The translations under genes and the position numbers were made by a program. Positions 21,292 to 29,294 of a stretch of 39,500 nucleotides of DNA are shown in pieces. Source of the DNA: Allofournierella_A excrementavium (GTDB lineage: Bacteria; Bacillota; Clostridia; Oscillospirales; Ruminococcaceae); assembly GCA_019120375.1 (NCBI GenBank), contig DWVE01000031.1, positions 1 to 39,500 on the forward strand. The letters run 5' to 3'. Under the pieces are notes generated by a model, which had not been told where the DNA came from, made no database searches, and saw nothing but the letters and a program-made list of their open reading frames with translations. Positions within the stretch are counted from its first letter, which is position 1; each line of letters opens with the position of its first letter.

Positions 21292-24200
21292 ATGCGCACC
21301 CTGTTCCTGGACTATTTTGCCCAGAGCCTTGTGCTGGGTCTGGCGGTGGCGGCGCTGCTGGCTGCCACGCCGCTGCTTCAAAAGCGATACAGCGCCCGCT
21401 GGTTCTGCCGGGCGTGGCTGGCGCTGGCGGTGCTGCTGGTGCTGCCTCTGCGGGCCGTTCTGCCCAAAACCGCCCCCGCAACGGTGACCCTCACCCCTCC
21501 CCCGGCGCTGCTGGCCGCCGCGGAGCCTGACGAAGCGCCCGCGCCCCAGACGGCAGTTCCCGGCCCCGGCACGGAGCATTCGACTGCCCCGGCCGTTTCC
21601 ACCGGTCAGGCCGCCGTGTCCGGGCAGGGGCAGAGCGCCGGGCCGTCGGCCGCGGCTCCCGAAACGGACTCCCTGTTCCCGGAACCGCCAGCCTCTTCTT
21701 CCGACGGAGAAATCACCGTCACCGTCTCCCACTCGCCGCTGGCGGCCTTTGCCCCGTTGGACTGGCTGGCCCTGCTCTGGCTGGCAGGCGCGGCGGGCGT
21801 GGCCGGCTGGCAGTGGCTGGGCTATCTCCTTTGGCGGCGCAGAACGCTGCGCCGCGCCCTGCCCGCAAATGAAAGCTGGCAGGCCGCGCTGGCCGAGGCG
21901 TTTGCCCGCCAGCCGCTGGCAAAGCGGCCCCGGCTGCTGGCCAGCCCCGACGTGACCGGCGCGATGGCGGCGGGCTTTTTGCGCCCGGTGCTGCTGGTGC
22001 CGGAGGGCGCACAGCCCGGGGCGGACGGCGCCTATCTGCTGGCCCATGAGCTGGTCCACCTGCGCCGCCGCGACCTTGCCCGCAAGGCGCTGTTCAGCCT
22101 TGTGCTGGCGCTGCACTGGTATAACCCCGCCGCCTGGCTGCTGGCAAAGCGGGCCGGGCGGGACATGGAGACCGCCTGCGACGAGGCAGTTCTCGCCGCG
22201 CTGGGCGCAGAGCACCGGGCGGCCTACTGCGACGCGCTGCTCCACGCAGTGAACCATGGCCGCGCCCCGGCGCTGACCACCTGCTTTTCCCTGACCAAAA
22301 AGGACGTGAAGGCCCGCTTTGCCCGCCTGTGGGACACTTCCCCCAAGCGGCGGGGCGCGGCGGCACTGGCGGTGTTCTGCCTTACGGCCGCCCTGGCGGG
22401 CGCCCTGGTGGCATGCAGCGCCACGCCGGCGGAAAGCGGTGAGCCGCCGGTCTCCGCACCGCCCGCCTCCGCCGCGCCTGTGTCCGACCTTGCCACCAGC
22501 ACCGAGGTCTGGCCCTCGGTCTACTATTCCCACAACGGCATTTACACCACAGGGAACGTCCTGTTCCCCCTGGAAATGCTGCCGACGAATCTGAACGACA
22601 TCAGTTATAATCAGATCGCCGGCTATGCCTCTCCCGACCAGGAATATTGGGGCCTTGCCCTGCCCGACGCGGACGCGGAGCACCCGGGCCTGCTGGCCCT
22701 GTGGACCTCCGACGACGGCGGCAAAAACTGGGCCACCACCCCTTTGGACTGCTCGGCCTGGCTGGAACGGATGGGCGAAGAGGAGCACTGGGACGAGCGC
22801 AAGCAGTCGGTCTTCAACAAGAGCATCGCCTGGGCCATTCCCAGGCATTACCAGTTCGTCAGCCCGGAGGTGGGCTTCCTGGCCTTCTATGGCATGTATG
22901 AATCCGGCCCCACAGACAAGCGCTTCACCGCCACCAGCGACACCTTTGTGCTGCTGCGCACCCTGGACGGCGGCGAAAGCTGGCAGGAGATGTACTTTGG
23001 CGATGGGCGGGACGCCGGCAACGGCACCCCCCTCAACATCGTCATCAGCACCCCCTTCGCCTTTTTGAACGAGAACGTGGGCTTTTTGTGCGCCCACGGG
23101 GAGGGCTACAACGAGAAAGGCCGGTTCAACCTGCTGCGCACCACCGACGGCGGCCAGACCTGGCAGCAGCTGGACCTGGGCGAAGTGGCCGACACCCTGC
23201 CCGGCGCGCCCTGGCAGCGCCGCCACGTCTGCGGCGCGCTGGGCTGCTCCACCCGGCACCTGCCCCAGGAGGACCTGTTCACCAGCGCTGAACCGGGCTT
23301 CGCGGCCTTCACTGCCTGGGGCGACAAGGGCGACACCCTCGGCGACATGGTGGTGCTTTATACCCGCGACTACGGCGAAAGCTGGCAGTGGATGTACCGC
23401 TACAACGACGAAATGCGCGCCCAGTACACCGAGTCCCTCATCAGATCCTACGTTTCGGAAGAAGAGGTCTGGCCGGCGGCCTACTACAACGGCGCGGGCC
23501 CTGTGCCGCTGCCGGAGGAGGCGGGCGAGCTTCCGCCCGTGGCCCCCTTCAGTTATGCCTCTCCCGACCTGCAATACGCCGGGCTGGCACAGTACGGCCT
23601 TGAGGGCGAAGCCCAAAAGAGCCTGACCCTGTGGAACACCGCGGACGGCGGCGAGACCTGGACCAGCACCACCCTGGACTGTTCCGACTGGCTGGAAAAG
23701 ACAGCGCAGAAGAATGACTGGGCCTCGCTGGAAGCGGACGGCGTGGCGAACGGCGCCGCCCGGGTAAGGCCCAGCGCCTACCAGTTCGTCAGCCCCAACA
23801 CCGGTTTTCTGGTCTATTACGCCGAATGGGGTTACGGCCCCGCCCACGACCGCCATTTCGTCAGTTCCGCCGACTTTGTGGTGCTGCGCACCACCGACGG
23901 GGGCGAAAGCTGGCAGGAGATGTACAGCGGAGACGGCAGCGACTTTGGGGGCGGCACCGGCAAGGGGCTTGCCCTGTCCGCCTGCCGGCCCTTCCTGTTC
24001 CTGAACGAAAGAGTGGGCTTTTTGTGCGCCCACGGCGGCGGCTACGGCACAAACGGCAGATTCAATCTGCTGCGCACCTTGAACGGCGGCCAGACCTGGC
24101 AGCTGCTGGACCTGAGCGAGGCGGCCTCCACTCTGCCCGACGCCCCCTGGGAAAACTGCCATGTGTGCAGCGCCCTGAGCCTGGGCGGGCCGGACTACGA

Positions 24201-24366
24201 GCCGGACCTCTTCGCCGACGCCCAGCCGGGCTTCGCGGCCTTCACCGCCTGGGGAGACGACAGCTCCGACCGGGTGATCTTCTACACCCGGGACTACGGC
24301 GAGAGCTGGCAGTGGATGAAGCGCACCCCGGCAGACACCACATCGCAGGAGGGAAACGAACCATGA
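21292..24366 (+). CDS. M56 (BlaR1-type) sensor metallopeptidase with tandem Asp-box outer modules
   Basis: 1024 aa. TM1 is about residues 9-29, TM2 38-56, a Pro/Ala-rich loop follows, TM3 is about 147-178, the cytoplasmic zinc-protease has HELVH at 252-256 with 'ETACDEAV' downstream, and TM4 is 354-376. So far this is BlaR1/MecR1 layout. Instead of the penicillin-binding sensor, residues 404-718 and 724-1017 are two similar ~300-residue modules. Each has four Asp-box motifs (such as TSDDGGKNW, TTDGGQTW, TRDYGESW) and ends in 'RDYGESWQWM', as in sialidase/BNR-type beta propellers. It presumably binds an outer ligand and then cuts the BlaI partner encoded next. The start at 21292 has GGAGG 7 bases upstream. 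The ligand is unknown; a drug-resistance role is not indicated. Confidence 0.85.
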   Translation: MRTLFLDYFAQSLVLGLAVAALLAATPLLQKRYSARWFCRAWLALAVLLVLPLRAVLPKTAPATVTLTPPPALLAAAEPDEAPAPQTAVPGPGTEHSTAPAVSTGQAAVSGQGQSAGPSAAAPETDSLFPEPPASSSDGEITVTVSHSPLAAFAPLDWLALLWLAGAAGVAGWQWLGYLLWRRRTLRRALPANESWQAALAEAFARQPLAKRPRLLASPDVTGAMAAGFLRPVLLVPEGAQPGADGAYLLAHELVHLRRRDLARKALFSLVLALHWYNPAAWLLAKRAGRDMETACDEAVLAALGAEHRAAYCDALLHAVNHGRAPALTTCFSLTKKDVKARFARLWDTSPKRRGAAALAVFCLTAALAGALVACSATPAESGEPPVSAPPASAAPVSDLATSTEVWPSVYYSHNGIYTTGNVLFPLEMLPTNLNDISYNQIAGYASPDQEYWGLALPDADAEHPGLLALWTSDDGGKNWATTPLDCSAWLERMGEEEHWDERKQSVFNKSIAWAIPRHYQFVSPEVGFLAFYGMYESGPTDKRFTATSDTFVLLRTLDGGESWQEMYFGDGRDAGNGTPLNIVISTPFAFLNENVGFLCAHGEGYNEKGRFNLLRTTDGGQTWQQLDLGEVADTLPGAPWQRRHVCGALGCSTRHLPQEDLFTSAEPGFAAFTAWGDKGDTLGDMVVLYTRDYGESWQWMYRYNDEMRAQYTESLIRSYVSEEEVWPAAYYNGAGPVPLPEEAGELPPVAPFSYASPDLQYAGLAQYGLEGEAQKSLTLWNTADGGETWTSTTLDCSDWLEKTAQKNDWASLEADGVANGAARVRPSAYQFVSPNTGFLVYYAEWGYGPAHDRHFVSSADFVVLRTTDGGESWQEMYSGDGSDFGGGTGKGLALSACRPFLFLNERVGFLCAHGGGYGTNGRFNLLRTLNGGQTWQLLDLSEAASTLPDAPWENCHVCSALSLGGPDYEPDLFADAQPGFAAFTAWGDDSSDRVIFYTRDYGESWQWMKRTPADTTSQEGNEP

Positions 24367-24752
24367 GTGAATTAGAAATAAAGCGCCTGCCCGACGCGGA
24401 ACTGGAAATCATGAAGGAACTGTGGGCCGCCTCCGGCCCCCTCACCCGGGCCCAGCTGGAGGAGCGCCTTGCCCGCCGGCGCTGGGCCAGCACCACCCTG
24501 CTGGCGCTGCTGGGCCGGTTGGAGGCAAAAGGGTACGTCAGCCGCGAAAAGCAGGGCAAAGGCTATCTTTACGCCGCCGCCCTGGCCCGGGAGGACTACC
24601 TGCCGGTGGAGAGCCGCTCGGCCCTGGAACGGATGTTCGGCGGCAGCGCCAAAAACCTCATCGCCGCCATGGCCCAGACGAAAGACCTCTCCAAGGAGGA
24701 CATCGACGAACTGGCGGCCTATCTGGAAGAATTGAAACAGGGCGGGCGCTGA
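24363..24752 (+). CDS. BlaI/MecI-family transcriptional repressor
   Basis: 129 aa. The winged helix spans residues 1-75: 'LPDAELEIMKELWAASGPLT', then 'WASTTLLALLGRLEAKGYV' and the wing 'REKQGKGYLY'. The C-terminal helical part forms the dimer and contains the expected protease-sensitive region. The ATG overlaps the sensor stop (ATGA) with AGGAGGG upstream, so sensor and repressor are made together. It most likely represses its own operon through the two boxes at 21231-21274 and is destroyed when the sensor is activated. Order sensor-then-repressor is like mecR1-mecI. Confidence 0.92.
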   Translation: MSELEIKRLPDAELEIMKELWAASGPLTRAQLEERLARRRWASTTLLALLGRLEAKGYVSREKQGKGYLYAAALAREDYLPVESRSALERMFGGSAKNLIAAMAQTKDLSKEDIDELAAYLEELKQGGR

Positions 24753-24853
24753 CGGACGGCGGCCCACAGCCGGGCGGCGCGGGTCTTTCCCCGCTGCGGC
24801 GTGCCCGCGCGCACCAAAACCCGCGGCCCCTCCCCGCCCACTCAAATCACACA

Positions 24854-24892
24854 AAAGCGCCCCCGCGGCCGGTTTGGCCGCGGGGGCGCTTT
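24854..24892. terminator. Bidirectional terminator between blaI and potD
   Basis: A 17-bp stem (24854-24870 with 24876-24892) with loop GGTTT and A/T flanks. The 100 bases between the blaI stop and this hairpin hold nothing that I recognise. Confidence 0.9.
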
Positions 24893-24913
24893 CTCATTTT
24901 TCAAAAACGGGGT

Positions 24914-26155
24914 TTAGTAATCCTCGCGCTGCTTTTTGCGGTTGCGGCTCCAGAACAGCAGCACAACGACCGCCACGGCCACCAACAGCCCCACGGGGAT
25001 CAGCCAGCTGCTGCCGCCCTCGCTGTAGCTCTTCATGTCGCTCCAGGCTTTGTCCATGGCGGCGTTGATCTCGTCGGGCAGCACGGTGAACACCTCGGTG
25101 TTGGCCAGCACTTCCGCGCTGGGGTAGGCCACCTCGCTGTATTTCAGGTCATCGGGCAGCTGCTCCCACACCTCGGTGATGGGGGTGGAGTAGCCGATGT
25201 AGTCGCAGTTGGCCACGCCCACGCTGGTCTCGCACATGTAGTTGATGAACATCTCGGCGGCTTCCTTGTTCTTGCTGCCGGCGGGGATGCACATGGCGTC
25301 CACGAAGTAGTTGGTGCCCTCCTCGGGGATGGCAAAGCCCAGGTCGGGGTTCTCGTCCATCATCGTCATCGCGTCGCCGGCATAGTAGGGGGCCAGCGCG
25401 GCCTCGCCGCCCTCCATCTTGTCGAAGATCTCGTCCATCACGTAGGCCTGCACCAGGCTTTTCTGGGCCTTCAGCTCCTCGGCGATGGTGTTCACTTCCT
25501 CCACGGTGGTGGGGTTCATGCTCATGCCCAGGCGCTTGGCGGCAATGGCGAAGGCGTCGCGGCTGTTGTTGAACATCAGGATGGAGTTCTCGTACTTCTC
25601 ATCCCACATGGCGTCCCAGCTGGTGGGCGCCTCGTCCACCATGGTCTTGTTGTAGACAAGGCCCACAACGCCCCAGGTGTAGGGCACGCTGTACTCGTCG
25701 TTCGGGTCGTACTCCTGGCCCTTGTACTGTTCGCCGATCTTGGCCATGTTGGGGATGTTGCTGAAGTCCAGCTTTTCCAGCATGCCCTCGTTGATCATCT
25801 TGCCGATCATGTAGTCGCTGGGGATGATCACGTCATAATCCGCGCCGCCGCTCTTGAGCTTGGCATACAGGCTCTCGTTGGTGTCGTAGGTGGTGTAGTT
25901 CACCTCGATGCCGGTGAGCTCGGTGAATGCCGACAGAATATCCACGCTCTCGTCGCTGCCGTCGGAGATGTACAGGCCCCAGTTGTAGACGTTCAGGGTG
26001 ATGCCCTGGTCGGCAAGGCGGGTCCAGTCGTAGTCGGCGCTGACGGAGATGTCGTCGTTGACCACGATCATCTCTTCGTCCGCCGCGGCGGCGGGCAGGG
26101 CCATGGCGCCCGCGCACAGCAGTGCAGCGAGCAGGGTGCAGAACAGTTTTTTCAT
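24914..26155 (-). CDS. potD: Spermidine/putrescine-binding protein with C-terminal membrane anchor
   Basis: 413 aa. Signal peptide at residues 1-24 ('LLAALLCAGAMALPAAAA') without a lipobox cysteine. The mature part is a periplasmic-binding-type fold with 'LNVYNWGLYISDG', 'YDVIIPSDYMI' and 'PYTWGVVGLVYN', characteristic of PotD/PotF. Residues about 383-403 are a membrane helix followed by 'RNRKKQRED', so the protein seems anchored by its C-terminus rather than by a lipid. It delivers polyamine to PotBC. It is the last gene of the operon and is preceded by hairpins that may adjust its mRNA level. GGAGGA lies upstream of the ATG. Confidence 0.92.
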   Translation of the reverse strand: MKKLFCTLLAALLCAGAMALPAAAADEEMIVVNDDISVSADYDWTRLADQGITLNVYNWGLYISDGSDESVDILSAFTELTGIEVNYTTYDTNESLYAKLKSGGADYDVIIPSDYMIGKMINEGMLEKLDFSNIPNMAKIGEQYKGQEYDPNDEYSVPYTWGVVGLVYNKTMVDEAPTSWDAMWDEKYENSILMFNNSRDAFAIAAKRLGMSMNPTTVEEVNTIAEELKAQKSLVQAYVMDEIFDKMEGGEAALAPYYAGDAMTMMDENPDLGFAIPEEGTNYFVDAMCIPAGSKNKEAAEMFINYMCETSVGVANCDYIGYSTPITEVWEQLPDDLKYSEVAYPSAEVLANTEVFTVLPDEINAAMDKAWSDMKSYSEGGSSWLIPVGLLVAVAVVVLLFWSRNRKKQREDY

Positions 26156-26196
26156 TGATTTCCTCCGTTCGCGGCCTCTTTGGGCCGCTTATGATT

Positions 26197-26230
26197 TGCC
26201 CGGCGGCCCCGCAGAGCCGCCCATCGGGCA
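26197..26230 (-). promoter_or_regulatory. Intercistronic hairpin between potC and potD
   Basis: TGCCCG/CGGGCA outer stem with an inner GCGGC/GCCGC stem in the 87-base gap. A second small hairpin lies at 26171-26188. No T run follows on the minus strand, so RNA stabilisation or processing is more likely than termination. Confidence 0.5.
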
Positions 26231-26242
26231 TTTTTTATATTA

Positions 26243-27079
26243 TCAGGCCTTCCGGGCTTCGCGCCGTCCGTCCAGATAATTGTAGAAAAGGATGATGGCC
26301 AGGATCACCAGGAACATCACCGTGGAAAGGGCGTTGATCTCCGGGCTGACCTTTTTGCGGGTCATGCTGTAGATCACGATGGGCAGCGTCTGGGTGGTGC
26401 CGCTGGTGAAGTAGGAGATCAAAAAGTCGTCGATGGAATAGGTCAGGCAGATGAGGAAGGCGGAGAGGATGGCCGGAGCCAGCTCCGGCAGCACCACCTT
26501 GAAGAAGGCCTGCTTGGGGTTGCAGCCCAGGTCCAGCGCCGCCTCATAGACCCGCACGTCCAGCTGCCGCAGCTTGGGCGAGACGTTGAAGATGACATAG
26601 GGCAGGCAGAAGGAGATGTGGGCGATGAGCAGGGTGGGCAGGCCGAAGATGTTTTCCGGCAGGGTCCAGCCCAGGTTCTGGTTGGCCCAGGCGATGCCGT
26701 CCTTGACCACCACGAACAGCAGCATCAGCGAAACGCCGGTGATGATCTCGGGGTTGACCACGGGCATGTAGCTGATGTTGTTGATGACCGCCTGGCTGCG
26801 CTTGCCCATGGCGTTGATGCCGATGGCCGCGGCAGTGCCCACCACGGTGGCGACCACTGCAGCGATGAGGGCCACCACAAGGCTCAGGCCTAGGGCGCTC
26901 AGGATCATCTCGTTGTGGAACAGGCTCTTGTACCACTTGAAGGTGAAGCCGGTGAAGATGGTGCGGCTCTTGCTCTCGTTGAAGCTGAACACCGCCATCA
27001 CGGCGATGGGCACATACATGAAGGAGAACAGCAGCACGAGATACACCCGCTGCAACGCGCGAAGATGAGACTGTTTCAT
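26243..27079 (-). CDS. potC: Spermidine/putrescine ABC transporter permease PotC
   Basis: 278 aa with six predicted membrane helices. The cytoplasmic EAA loop reads 'EAALDLGCNPKQAFFKVVLPEL', the coupling site for the ATPase PotA. It pairs with PotB to form the membrane channel. The ATG directly abuts the potB TAA. N-terminal 'ALQRVYLVLLFSFMYVPIAVM' is typical of PotC. Confidence 0.93.
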   Translation of the reverse strand: MKQSHLRALQRVYLVLLFSFMYVPIAVMAVFSFNESKSRTIFTGFTFKWYKSLFHNEMILSALGLSLVVALIAAVVATVVGTAAAIGINAMGKRSQAVINNISYMPVVNPEIITGVSLMLLFVVVKDGIAWANQNLGWTLPENIFGLPTLLIAHISFCLPYVIFNVSPKLRQLDVRVYEAALDLGCNPKQAFFKVVLPELAPAILSAFLICLTYSIDDFLISYFTSGTTQTLPIVIYSMTRKKVSPEINALSTVMFLVILAIILFYNYLDGRREARKA

Positions 27080-27895
27080 TTACATGACCCCCTCCACACC
27101 GTCTTTGTTGCCGCTGGTGTTGGTCAGGCTCATGCACAAAAGCACGATGACCATTAGCACCAGACTCATGGCGCTGCCCAGGTTGTAGTTGTAGCTGTTG
27201 CCCAGGAACTGCAGCTCGATCAGATCGCCCACCAGCATGGTGTCGCCGCCGCCCAGCATGCGGCTGATGATGAAGGTGGAAACGCTGGGCACGAACACCA
27301 TGGTGATGCCGGTGGCGATGCCGGGCATGGCCAGGGGGATGAGCACCCGGCCCAGCACCCGGAAGATGTCGGCGCCCAGGTCCTGGGCGGCCTCGATGAT
27401 GCTGTTGTCGATCTTCACCATGGCGGTGTAGAGCGGCAGGATCATATAGGGCAGATAGTTGTAGACCATGCCCAGGACCACCGCGCCCTGGGTGTTGATC
27501 ATCTCGAAGGGCCCGATGCCGAACAGGCCCAAAAAGCGGTTGATGAGGCCGTTGTTTTCCAGAAGGCTCATCCAGGCGTAGGTGCGCAGAAGGAAGTTCA
27601 TCCACATGGGCAGGATGACCAGCATCTGCATCATCCGCTGGCTGGAAACAGGCAGCCGGCTGAGCCAGTAGCCCACCGGGAAGGCCAGCACAAGGCAGAT
27701 CACCGTGGCAATGGCGGCCAAAAGAAGGCTGCGCACGAACACGGTGGTGTAGTCGCCCAGGGCGGTGATGTTCTCCAGCGTAAAGGCGCCGCTTTTGGTG
27801 GTGAACGCAAAGTACACCACGATCAAAAGCGGCACGGCGATGAACACAGTCATCCAGATGAGGTACGGAAAGGCGAGGCTCTTATTTTTCAGCAT
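27080..27895 (-). CDS. potB: Spermidine/putrescine ABC transporter permease PotB
   Basis: 271 aa, six membrane helices. EAA loop 'EAAQDLGADIFRVLGRVLIP' is intact and the segment 'YLPYMILPLYTAMVKID' is characteristic. Together with PotC it makes the transport channel. It starts 3 bases after the potA stop, so translation is coupled. The TAA stop is followed at once by potC. Confidence 0.93.
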   Translation of the reverse strand: MLKNKSLAFPYLIWMTVFIAVPLLIVVYFAFTTKSGAFTLENITALGDYTTVFVRSLLLAAIATVICLVLAFPVGYWLSRLPVSSQRMMQMLVILPMWMNFLLRTYAWMSLLENNGLINRFLGLFGIGPFEMINTQGAVVLGMVYNYLPYMILPLYTAMVKIDNSIIEAAQDLGADIFRVLGRVLIPLAMPGIATGITMVFVPSVSTFIISRMLGGGDTMLVGDLIELQFLGNSYNYNLGSAMSLVLMVIVLLCMSLTNTSGNKDGVEGVM

Positions 27896-27898
27896 GGC

Positions 27899-28939
27899 TC
27901 ATTCCTCCATGCGGGCCATGATGTGGATCTCGTCCGGCCCGATGCGCATGCCGATCAGTTCACCGGGGGCGCTGGCCTGGGTGGAGTGGATGATCCACTC
28001 GTAGCCGGCCTGTTCCACGTGCATCTCGAAGTGCACCCCCTTGAAGATGACGTCCTTCACGATGCCGGTGAGCTGGCCCTGGATGGCGGGCACCACCTGC
28101 ACGTCCTCGGGGCGCACCACCACCTGCACCGGCTGGTTGCGCTCGAAGCCCTTGTCCACGCAGGTGAACTGGCTGCCGGCAAACTCCACCTGGAAGTCCC
28201 GCAGCATGATGCCGTCCAGGATGTTGCTCTCGCCGATGAAGTCGGCCACGAAGGCGTTCTGAGGCTCATTGTAGATGTCCTCCGGGCTGCCGATCTGCTG
28301 GATGTCGCCGTCGTTCATCACCACCACGGTGTCGCTCATGGTCAGAGCTTCCTCCTGGTCGTGGGTGACGTAGATGAAGGTGATGTCCATGGCCTGCTGC
28401 AGGCGTTTCAGCTCCAGCTGCATCTCCTTGCGCAGTTTCAGGTCCAAAGCGCCCAGAGGCTCGTCCAGCAGCAGGACCTTCGGGTGGTTCACAAGGCCGC
28501 GGGCAATGGCCACGCGCTGCTGCTGGCCGCCGGAAAGCCGGTCGGTGTGGCGGCGCTCGAAGCCCTTGAGGCCCACCACTTCCAGCATCTCCAGCACGCG
28601 GCTGCGGATCTCCTTCTCCGGCAGCTTCTGCAGGCGCAGGCCGAAGGCCACGTTCTCGAACACGTTCAGGTGCGGGAACAGGGCATACTTCTGGAACACC
28701 GTGTTCACCTGACGCTTGTAGGGCGGCAGGCCGGTGATGTCCTTGCCATTAAAAAAAACATTGCCCGACTTCGGCTGAACGAATCCACCGATGACCCGGA
28801 GCGTGGTGGTCTTGCCGCAGCCCGAGGGCCCCAGGAAGGTCACAAACTCCTTGTCGTGGATGTCCAGCGACAGGCCGGTCAGCACCGGCTCGCCGTCAAA
28901 GTCGACAACAATGTTTTTCAGCGATACGATCTCATTCAT
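27899..28939 (-). CDS. potA: Spermidine/putrescine ABC transporter ATPase PotA
   Basis: 346 aa. Walker A is GPSGCGKTT at residues 37-45, the Q-loop is near 'VFQKYALFPH', the signature is LSGGQQQR, Walker B 'VLLLDEP' is followed by the D-loop, and the H-loop is 'VTHDQEEA'. The C-terminal ~100 residues are the TOBE/regulatory domain ('VVVRPEDVQVV'). It powers polyamine import with PotB, PotC and PotD, encoded just downstream. The ribosome site is weak (AAAGGGGG about 12 bases upstream) and the leader is long (about 200 bases). Confidence 0.95.
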   Translation of the reverse strand: MNEIVSLKNIVVDFDGEPVLTGLSLDIHDKEFVTFLGPSGCGKTTTLRVIGGFVQPKSGNVFFNGKDITGLPPYKRQVNTVFQKYALFPHLNVFENVAFGLRLQKLPEKEIRSRVLEMLEVVGLKGFERRHTDRLSGGQQQRVAIARGLVNHPKVLLLDEPLGALDLKLRKEMQLELKRLQQAMDITFIYVTHDQEEALTMSDTVVVMNDGDIQQIGSPEDIYNEPQNAFVADFIGESNILDGIMLRDFQVEFAGSQFTCVDKGFERNQPVQVVVRPEDVQVVPAIQGQLTGIVKDVIFKGVHFEMHVEQAGYEWIIHSTQASAPGELIGMRIGPDEIHIMARMEE

Positions 28940-29141
28940 TTTACATGCATCCCCCTTTGCGGAACTCTCCCGGGGCGGACGGCCCGCGGGTCAGCGCCAA
29001 TTATATCGCCCCGCAAAAGGTTTGTTACACCGCCTGTGGACCTTACAAAACGTTAGAGCCTCCTTGCCACGGCAGCTACAGCGATACATACAACGCCAAT
29101 GTGTTTGACGGGTGTTTTTCCCGCCTTAGATGCAACACACG
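28940..29141 (-). other. Long 5' leader of potABCD
   Basis: About 200 bases from the predicted start to potA without a coding frame that I believe. It holds a small GGCGGG/CCCGTC hairpin near its 5' end and GC-rich dyads near 28975-28990. A second TATAAT at about 28999-29005 lacks a -35. No known riboswitch pattern was recognised. Confidence 0.4.
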
Positions 29142-29147
29142 ATTGTT

Positions 29148-29175
29148 ATTATACAGTGCCGCCCCCCCATGTCAA
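29148..29175 (-). promoter_or_regulatory. potABCD promoter
   Basis: Minus strand: perfect TTGACA (29170-29175), 16-base spacer containing a C7/G7 run, perfect TATAAT (29148-29153). Confidence 0.82.
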
Positions 29176-29197
29176 TAGGTTTGTGCAAATTCTTTTG

Positions 29198-29245
29198 AAA
29201 AATGCCGGAATATATCCCAATGGGGCGTTATATTCCGGCATTTTT
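29198..29245 (-). terminator. Terminator of the lar operon
   Basis: A 17-bp stem (29198-29214 with 29229-29245) with a 14-base loop and A5/T6 flanks, 50 bases after the larC stop and upstream of the potA promoter. Confidence 0.88.
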
Positions 29246-29294
29246 TCGAATTTTTTTAGACAAATCTTGCGAATGCTTAAAAAAACGCTGTCTC

